From Aulostomus chinensis (lineage: Eukaryota; Chordata; Actinopteri; Syngnathiformes; Aulostomidae), in contig JBBMOA010000010.1 in assembly GCA_037954235.1 (NCBI GenBank), positions 23,720,529 to 23,784,528 of the forward strand: 64,000 nt of DNA, written 5' to 3'. A program made the position numbers and the translations under genes. Shown here one piece after another: positions 1-64,000 of this stretch; the stretch's first letter is position 1; every line of letters starts with the position of its first letter. The notes beneath the pieces are model-generated. The model made no database searches. It was given only the letters and a program-made list of their open reading frames with translations, and was not told the DNA's origin.

Positions 1-3000
1 TTGAAATTACTAATAACACACAAGAGCTACAGAGAGATGAGCATCATGGGGTCAGTGAGCAGATGATTACGGCGCCCACGTTTAGATTGTAGACATCTAG
101 CAGACATTAAGATTAATCTGCTGTAGAATTCCTGCCTTTTAGGACAAACAAGGTGAAAGCAGGCGGATAGTGCTTGAAAATTTAAATAATCAACAAATAA
201 ACAGGTCAATATTTGAGAATACATGCAAAAAAAAAACTGAGAAAAGCGAGATGAATACACAGAATACATTAATAATAAACCAGCCACAATCCTGCTCCTG
301 TATCTCACAAACAGTGTTTAGCATTGTCATGTACAACAGGATACAATGCTAAACTGCGTCCTAATAAAAACGGTGGAAATCACAGCACCAGCACTTTCCC
401 TACACTCAAATGCCAAATAAATAACCTGTGCAGAAAGAAGGTGCACTGAAGCTTGTTTCTTTTCCTTTTTTTGTGAAGAAAACCAGACATTTTCTGGGTC
501 GTTATTTTGGCAAAGTAAACTGAACTGCATTCATGCTAAATTCATGCAAATGCATGCATGTAATTTATCACGAAGCCTGACAAGCGTGCCATCGTGCAGA
601 GGGGAGGGGTGAAGGGCCAAATGAAGCTGAGACAATCAATTAAGTTTCTTAATTTACACTTTTCACTACCTTCTATTTTTGAAAAAAAAAAAAATTTCCA
701 TCATGCTGATAAGTTTAGAGGTTTTAGTGTCTCCACAATCTGGTTCATTGTGAAGAGAGCCTGCTGGGTTGATCACTGAAGGGTCTGAGAGCCTCTGGCT
801 ATGAGCTTCCTGACTTCCGCAAAAGAGGCGACTAATGCACAGCGGAGAAAAAAACAAATGGATGGACAAAATCCAAAGGGGGTCCAAAAATTAGCTGCCC
901 TCCGACAGAGACACCATATTGCTTGGAATAATAATTTTCCGTTATTAAAATTCCCTATGACAATTTCATCTTCTGACAATTAAAATTATCGAAAATCTGT
1001 CAAAGTGAGTGGCTATCCCAAGAGATTAAACTATATTATTTCTCACAGTTTGAATGCCTGTGCTTATGTCACATCTCTGACGTGTCACTGCTTTTAATCT
1101 GATTTATATAGAAATATGTCATCCTATTAAGTCCACTTTGACTAATCTGCACATTAGCTTTGGAGCTAGCTGCTAAACTCCTTTGTATAGGATCTAGCTT
1201 GAGATTCTCTTTTTCCAGAGCGGGATGACCTGAGAAATTTAATGTGAAAGCACATGGCAGAGCTTATTTGTTCTTGTGAAATAGGATTATTAAAATAATA
1301 ATGTGTCATCCATAATTACAGTGTCAGTTAGACTGCTTGTTTAAGTATCTTGATCCACGAAAAATAAGGTAGCTACTGTATGTCATTAAAGTCTTAAGTT
1401 CATAGGAATGAAAGTACGACAGAAAATTTTAGCTTAGATTTAATATAATTTTTGAGACATTATGAATAAATTCTATAACTTTGTGTAAATAGAATATTTT
1501 GATTTGATGGTTAAATACATATAATTTTTGTCGAGCATGTGTTTTTCCCTGGGGACTTTTTCATTGTATTGTATTTGATTACGGGTTTTACATATTCTTT
1601 TACACTTACAAATGCAGTCATATGAATTTGTTATTAAAAAGATTAACTATAATTACTAGTTCTTTTTCTTTACATTTTCATAGTCTGACTAAAATAGAGC
1701 TATACCAATAACCAATATATATTTAGTGATAATTGCTACAATAAGAAGTGTATCATTTCGAGATATTAAAAGCACGAGCAGGCTTGTCAAAGAGCAATTT
1801 CAGGCATCAGAAAAGTAGCATTGACCCTGTGGCCTACCATGTTAACAGGATGATCGGTCTAGCAAGAAGAAAAAGAAAAAGAAAAATGGAGGAAAACAAT
1901 GAATAAGTGTAGAGGCATGCTCTGGAAACAAAGAGGCCTTCAAAACAGGGTCACATGCTCTTGCAAAATTAGGGGAAGTATAAGTCATTGTATTGATTTA
2001 CACAATCACGCATGCATCTTGCTGGGTCAGAAATAGGCCTGGAATCACAGCCCCATACATCACTCCCAAGGGCCTCCAACAGCCTAGCGGGGTGGCAAAT
2101 AAAGTTACAATGCTTGCAATGCTGACATGGTAAAGATACTGGTAAGAAGGTTGGATTGTCCCAGACCAGACCTGACAAGTGTCTTTGGGGTACAAGGTTG
2201 AGGGAGGTTTTTCCAAGCACATGCTTTAGATTAAGAGGTGATAATCCTAATAAAAAATCTCCCCCTTCTATTGATATTGATATCCAAAGGTTGGGGCATA
2301 AGAGGTGGATTCTGAGGTATCTGACTTGGAGTAAGATAGCCTGGAAAGTTAGACTAGTCTGGTTTCAATAAAAGGAAAGTACCTGCTGGGCCAGTGGGAG
2401 AGAAAAGACTATCAAAGCTTTTAGCTACCTCTCACCACATGAAAACCCTCTGTGATATTTTCCATATCCACCCAAAATGTCAATAAGAATCTATAGTATA
2501 TACCTACATATGATAAGAATTAGAATGACCATCTAAATGTATTTAATTTCAATGTGAACTTGGATTTAAACATCCATCAAGCCCCGCCATTTGTTTCATA
2601 GGAAACAAAGGAAGATCATTTCTGCCTAGTCACTGCAGTGTAAAATTATTACTGGTGCTTGCCAAAAAGCTACCGGCTGTGTCTGTGACAGGCTGTGATG
2701 ATAATGGGTGTCACCTATCTATCAGGGTCCTTGCAGTACGCCATCTCCTGTTCAGCCGCATCCATGTAGTCAGATTCAGAGCAGACGAGCGGCAGGTTGC
2801 CCTCATAATGTCTGGTCCTATGCAGTTCTGACTAGAGCAGAGATGAGTGTAAGTGCCTTTGTGTTCCTTATCTGATCTGCGCAGCATTAGCTTTTTGAAG
2901 TCCTCTTCAAAGCACACTGTGTACCTTGTGAGACGGAGTGCCAGTGAAATGATGAGAGCCAGAAATGGTTTACTGTGAATAGCAAGATCTCTTTATTTTG

Positions 3001-3534
3001 AATCACCATCTCTATCAGAACAACAAAGCTGCTGCATCCCAAAACAGAAAATTAATAATTGGACTGACGACAAAATGGGCAGCCATGTAAGTTAGAAATG
3101 CTACTTCAGCTTTTATCTAGTTTTTAAATCATTCAAATAATTTGTTGTTAAAATAATAATGTTTATGATTTTTAATAACCACCAAATATGTTTACAAAAA
3201 ATTAAGCTTAACCCCTGCCCTTTACGAAAAATGACACAGATATATATGTTCACTAAATATACAGAATATATCCTACCAATTTAAAAAAAATATATATATA
3301 CTGATGGAAACACAGGACACTTTAAAACATCTACTTTTCTTTTTTTCTGTTCTCAGAAGCAAACAATGTATTTAGGAAAACCAGCAATAGCTTTACGTGA
3401 AAATGCTTCAAAATTTTAAAGTTGATAAAATCACAACTGTTACAAGCTGTATGTTCAACTCATACAATTTGAGTTACTTTTACTGCTGGACATTGAGCGG
3501 TAGGAAATGTTGTACAAGGAAATGAAGGCAGTTC
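1..3534. other. nbea: nbea intron, left part
   Basis: No exon of nbea was recognised here. The sequence is AT-rich and mostly unique. Stretches at about 1020-1330 and 2600-2960 have the mixed, low-repeat texture typical of conserved non-coding elements around developmental genes, but conservation cannot be judged here. An A-rich purine tract lies at 1864-1886 and a short (TA)n at 3290-3300. Confidence 0.5.
2715..2831 (-). other. candidate orphan or poison exon in the nbea/mab21l1 intron
   Basis: On the minus strand a strong acceptor (CTCATCTCTGCTCTAG) and a donor (GATAG, GTGACA) frame 117 nt, exactly 39 codons. Read in phase 0, the phase left by exon 23, it gives 38 codons including HYEGNLPLVCSESDYMDAAE and then TAG as the last codon before the donor. 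If spliced after exon 23 it would truncate neurobeachin within the PH domain. I do not recognise the peptide. It may be a chance frame or part of a conserved non-coding element. Confidence 0.25.
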
Positions 3535-3830
3535 ACGCGTCGTTAAAAAAAAAAAAAGTAGAAGGAGACGCGTTTGGAATCTGCGCGTAAACACAGACTA
3601 AAATTAGAAAAAAAATACATGTTGTGTATCACAGCCGAGACGACTAATTAGTGCCACAATAATCATAATTTGAGTGGTATCGTTGTATTTCTCATCTTTC
3701 TAAAATAATCTAGATTTTGCAACAATTCAAATCCTACTGATTAATCTAATTAATATAATACAGCGCAAATGTAAGGCAATCTTCATTTATGAAATACAAA
3801 AACAATTTCGCGTTGGGGAAAAAAAAACAA
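3535..3830. promoter_or_regulatory. candidate homeodomain-rich upstream element of mab21l1
   Basis: The segment carries several TAAT-core sites, including CTAATTAG at 3644-3651 and TCTAATTAATAT near 3747, between two unusual ACGCGT/GCGCG islands at 3536-3590. Such sites suit homeodomain or Pax-type regulators of a developmental gene, but AT-rich DNA produces them by chance, so this is a weak call based on position about 1 kb upstream of the start codon. Confidence 0.25.
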
Positions 3831-4245
3831 AAAAAAACTCCCAAACTCCCCATCCGCATTTTAACTGATGCGCCTTGAGTGGAAGATGTTAGATCCGGTC
3901 CGGTGGCAGAAAATAAAAGATTTAAAAATGGAAATGGAAAAAAAATATTAAATGTTTTATTACTCCACAGACATCATACTTTCTTAATTAAAACCACTTG
4001 TATTTTTTTTTTAAATATCTTTCAATAGCAGACAAAAAGCCGTGGCTATAGAGTCCAAGAAAAAGCATCGTAAAGCGGTGGAAATGTTCTTTTGTTCCTC
4101 TCTCCAAATGCGTAGGTGTACTTCCGCTCCTCGACACTACCACTACCTTTACTTTTTACATGTATATAAACACCCGGGATGAATTTGTTTTCGATAAACT
4201 GGGAAGTGGTGACGCATCGGACAGCGATTGGACATCTTGCTTTCA

Positions 4246-4671
4246 ACTCCTCCCTTATAATAAAGAGTGTGTGAGTCTCCCCGTCGTAAAACACAGCAAC
4301 ACCGGCGTCAGGAGAGCACATTCCACTCTGCCCAATTACGCGGACTTGAACTGGCACATGAGAAAACCCAGAAAGCGACTTTGGCCGGATCACACAAGGT
4401 TGCAATGGACTTTTAATCACGCCACCCTTATAATTTCAAGGACTTGCTTCGAGCACTTCAATGCCGGTTACGGTACAGCTGTGAATGGTGTGATATGATC
4501 ATTACGCATGTGCTTTAAGCACATATCTGCATAGTTGTCTTATTAATAGACATTTTTTTCTTTTTAAATAGCTTTCTTTCTTCTCTAAAATTGGCTCCCG
4601 TACAAACAGCCGCGTTGGATCCTTCGGCTTACTGCGAGACTCCGGTGTATAACCCGGATCTCTGCCCTAAT
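4246..4671 (+). promoter_or_regulatory. mab21l1: likely promoter and 5' UTR of mab21l1
   Basis: This stretch precedes the start codon. It contains two TATA-like sites, TATAATAAAG at 4256-4265 and CTTATAATTT near 4429, and is more mixed in base composition than the AT-rich DNA further upstream. The last 80 nt before the ATG are pyrimidine-rich. No CAG repeat is present although the human 5' UTR carries a polymorphic one. The transcription start is not identifiable from sequence alone. Confidence 0.35.
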
Positions 4672-5751
4672 ATGATAGCCGCCCAGGCAAAGTTGGTGTA
4701 CCATCTCAACAAATATTACAACGAGAAATGCCAGTCTCGCAAAGCAGCCATCTCCAAGACCATTCGAGAGGTGTGCAAGGTGGTATCGGATGTCCTGAAG
4801 GAGGTCGAGGTGCAGGAGCCCCGTTTCATCAGCTCTCTCAGCGAGATGGATAATCGTTTTGAAGGATTGGAAGTCATTTCTCCCACCGAGTTCGAGGTTG
4901 TGCTCTATCTGAATCAGATGGGAGTATTCAACTTTGTGGATGACGGGTCTCTCCCGGGCTGCGCCGTCCTTAAGCTCAGCGACGGCCGAAAGAGAAGCAT
5001 GTCTCTCTGGGTTGAATTCATCACAGCCTCCGGCTACCTCTCGGCGCGCAAGATCCGGTCGAGATTTCAGACACTAGTGGCGCAGGCAGTGGACAAATGC
5101 AGCTACAGAGATGTTGTCAAAATGGTCGCTGACACAAGCGAGGTGAAGTTGCGCATCAGAGACAGATATGTGGTGCAGATCACGCCGGCTTTCAAGTGCA
5201 CTGGGATCTGGCCACGAAGCGCTGCGCACTGGCCTCTCCCTCACATCCCCTGGCCCGGACCGAACCGTGTGGCAGAAGTCAAGGCGGAGGGTTTCAATCT
5301 TTTATCCAAAGAGTGCTACTCGCTGAACGGCAAGCAGAGCTCAGCAGAGAGCGACGCCTGGGTCCTGCAGTTTGCCGAGGCCGAGAACCGGCTCCTCCTC
5401 GGCGGATGCAGGAAGAAATGCTTGTCAGTCCTCAAAGCGTTACGCGACCGTCACCTTGAACTCCCAGGACAACCCCTGAACAACTACCACATGAAAACTT
5501 TGGTTTCCTATGAGTGTGAGAAGCATCCCAGGGAGTCGGACTGGGATGAGAACTGCCTCGGCGACCGCCTGAACGGGATACTATTGCAGCTTATTTCATG
5601 TTTGCAGTGCAGAAGGTGCCCGCATTACTTCCTTCCCAATTTAGACCTGTTTCAAGGAAAACCGCACTCTGCTCTAGAGAACGCAGCCAAACAGACTTGG
5701 CGACTGGCAAGAGAAATACTGACCAACCCCAAAAGCTTGGAGAAACTCTGA
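4672..5751 (+). CDS. mab21l1: Mab-21-like protein 1, single-exon gene nested in nbea intron
   Basis: This 359-residue intronless gene has exactly the usual family length. Mab-21 proteins share a nucleotidyltransferase fold with cGAS and are needed for eye, skeletal and brain development; catalytic activity has not been established. The start MIAAQAKLVYHLNKYYNEK is the family's conserved N-terminus and has A at -3. The paired acidic residues E73 and E75 sit where cGAS carries metal ligands, and E49, R51 and R247 (positions mutated in human MAB21L2 eye disease) are intact. Paralogue: FAEAENR at 235-240, RKKC at 247-250, LVSYECEKHPRESDWDENC, SALENAAKQ and the SLEKL end fit MAB21L1, not MAB21L2. 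It lies antisense in the nbea intron after exon 23. The frame is open back to 4591 but without an ATG, so 4672 is the start. Confidence 0.97.
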   Translation: MIAAQAKLVYHLNKYYNEKCQSRKAAISKTIREVCKVVSDVLKEVEVQEPRFISSLSEMDNRFEGLEVISPTEFEVVLYLNQMGVFNFVDDGSLPGCAVLKLSDGRKRSMSLWVEFITASGYLSARKIRSRFQTLVAQAVDKCSYRDVVKMVADTSEVKLRIRDRYVVQITPAFKCTGIWPRSAAHWPLPHIPWPGPNRVAEVKAEGFNLLSKECYSLNGKQSSAESDAWVLQFAEAENRLLLGGCRKKCLSVLKALRDRHLELPGQPLNNYHMKTLVSYECEKHPRESDWDENCLGDRLNGILLQLISCLQCRRCPHYFLPNLDLFQGKPHSALENAAKQTWRLAREILTNPKSLEKL

Positions 5752-6083
5752 GGTAAAAAACAACAACAACAAAAATATTAGTTCACCTCGTTTTAAAATT
5801 AAGAGGCCTAACGATAAACGGACAGAATAAATATTGCCAACACTAATTTGCAAAAATGTTGTGAAATGTGAGTGTCCTCTGCTGTCTAACATGGCCTGCC
5901 CTGTTTCAAGATGATTTTTAATGACATTTTTATTTTCCACCTATTCCAGTGCACCTTTTTAGTGGTGTCAATATTAAAGAGGACGTTTAAATGATTGGCT
6001 ACTAATCAAACGTGCCACTTGAACGGTGGTTTTTCTCTCAGTGCCACGGTTGCCTAAATCCTAAATTCCATTAAATGCTTTAA

Positions 6084-6089
6084 AATAAA
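6084..6089 (+). terminator. mab21l1: candidate proximal poly(A) signal of mab21l1
   Basis: AATAAA in TTTAAAATAAAGC, about 330 nt after the stop codon, followed by TGACATGTCTTGG. Another hexamer at 5826-5831 lies only 75 nt after the stop and has no obvious GT-rich element. Alternative 3' ends are possible. Confidence 0.3.
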
Positions 6090-6504
6090 GCTGCGTGACA
6101 TGTCTTGGAAGAAAAAAAAAAAAACCCAACAACACACATCTGTACATTTTATAGCCTACTGTAAATACATTCATAGATTGTGATTCCAGTGGTCTGAAAT
6201 TGTGAATGTTGTTCTGTGACACGTAAATAGGATCCACCTGTTTAAATCTACTTCTGAACCTTTTCTTTACCTGGTAGAAACGTTATTAATTTATACTTGC
6301 ATCAGTGGTAGTCGGAATCCCCTGTTTCAATGGACATCTTTTCTAATTTTTGAAAGTTTACATTTTGATGGTAGACATTTGTTACATTGAAAACATTCCA
6401 TCAATTTACTTGAATTATTATTTAAAAAATACTCGAACATTTTTAGTTTGTTTTTTTTCTCTACCATGCTTAGGCCTACATGACAAAAAATGAAAATGAT
6501 AACG

Positions 6505-6545
6505 TATATATATATATAGTATATATATATATATATATCTATATT
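6505..6545. repeat. (TA)n in mab21l1 3' UTR
   Basis: Two TA runs separated by a G (GTATATATATATATAGTATAT). They fall between candidate poly(A) signals. Confidence 0.85.
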
Positions 6546-6643
6546 ACAGTTTAATTGAAAAAAATGCACTTGAAATACACTGGATTATAACATCTGTGAT
6601 CTGATTTTTTAAAATTTCTGTCTTTCATCTAATTTAAAGAGCT

Positions 6644-6649
6644 AATAAA
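6644..6649 (+). terminator. mab21l1: candidate distal poly(A) signal of mab21l1
   Basis: AATAAA about 0.9 kb after the stop codon, followed within 10-50 nt by T- and GT-rich sequence (TTATATATTTGTGTCC, AAATGTGTTTGTTG) of the kind that binds the cleavage factor CstF. It is the best placed of the three hexamers. Confidence 0.45.
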
Positions 6650-7166
6650 ACGAGCTGTTATATATTTGTGTCCCATTATGGTTTTATTAAATGTGTTTGT
6701 TGACAGTAGATGTATCACAGCGGAATAATACACGGAATTATTTCATTGGGTGTCTGACTCTTGTATGTAAATGAGTCTGGCAGGCTAAAATTTTAAATAG
6801 AGAAGAAAGATATCTTTAGCAGCATTTGAAAGATGAAAACTCCTTTAGATTTTAAAAAGCACAACCCCGTATGTGCAATTCTAAACACTGGATGCATTTA
6901 ACTGGGGATAACTTGGTGGATATGGTGGTGGTGGTTCAGCCTGCACGAGTAGGCCTTAACGGTGATTCAGAAACACACAGACTAATAAAAACACAAAATA
7001 CACTATTAGTATGTCTGAGGCACGCAATTAAACGAGGAAAGATTATTAAAAGTATAGCGCACTTATTCGAAAGTACAACATGTGCAAAAGCTCCTGTTTC
7101 ACCCACAATAAGTTTAGGGCTCTTTGAAATGAATCTATTTGGGAGTAAATTGAACTGTTAACTTAC

Positions 7167-64000
<56,834 letters not shown>

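Larger units (their letters stand above)
5752..6690 (+). other. mab21l1: probable 3' UTR of mab21l1
   Basis: The AT-rich sequence directly after the mab21l1 stop holds three AATAAA hexamers and no coding signal. The extent is inferred from the last hexamer and the GT-rich sequence after it. A (TA)n tract at 6505-6545 falls inside it. Confidence 0.5.

Noticed and set aside
4046..4498. Overlapping open frames of 112-124 codons on both strands upstream of mab21l1
   Set aside because: Neither resembles a known protein, both occupy the same DNA, and the position is that of the promoter and 5' UTR.
4591..4671. N-terminal extension of 27 residues on mab21l1
   Set aside because: It begins at TTG, not ATG. 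The family starts at MIAAQAK and is 359 residues long, which the ATG at 4672 gives exactly.
5196..5459. An 87-codon frame inside mab21l1
   Set aside because: A shadow frame within the conserved mab21l1 coding sequence.

Overview
This window is vertebrate nuclear DNA, most likely from a teleost fish. It has split genes with GT-AG introns, AT-rich introns full of (CA)n and (TA)n microsatellites, and fish-type short retroposons. There is no bacterial or viral gene organisation.

Two protein-coding genes are visible. The first is the middle part of neurobeachin (nbea), on the minus strand. I could place 23 exons between 64000 and 7167; the first is cut by the window edge. Their phases agree at every junction, and the 4037 nt joined give an uninterrupted reading frame of about 1345 codons. 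In transcript order they encode the end of the region before the PKA-anchoring segment (exons 1-4), a 984-nt exon with the candidate PKA RII-binding helix (exon 5), an armadillo-like helical region (exons 6-12), a disordered linker (exons 13-15), the DUF1088 region (exons 16-21) and the first strands of the PH domain of the PH-BEACH module (exons 22-23). Exons upstream of 64000, and the rest of PH-BEACH-WD40 to the left of base 1, lie outside the window. The name nbea rather than lrba rests on recalled similarity along every exon and on the identity of the nested gene. Teleosts often keep two nbea copies, and the window alone does not say which this is.

The second gene is mab21l1, a single-exon 359-residue gene on the plus strand at 4672-5751. 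It lies antisense inside the nbea intron that follows the first PH-domain exon, the arrangement known in other vertebrates (MAB21L1 in NBEA, MAB21L2 in LRBA).

Layout from left to right: 1-7166, the host intron with mab21l1, its AT-rich upstream region, its 3' UTR and a possible orphan exon near 2.8 kb; 7167-21194, three nbea exons in large introns carrying two SINE-like elements, a G-quadruplex-like tract, a long hairpin and a large TA/CA satellite; 21195-44129, six sparsely spaced exons (20 to 17 in transcript order, with repeats between); 44130-55435, exons 16 to 13; 55436-64000, a dense cluster of 12 exons including a 9-nt microexon. The most notable items are the microexon, an acceptor whose pyrimidine tract is replaced by a TG microsatellite, an in-frame ATG just before the PH exon that could start a short isoform, and a phase-compatible 117-nt candidate exon ending in a stop codon. 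I found no wholly new gene system. Comparisons with other species are from memory, not from a search.
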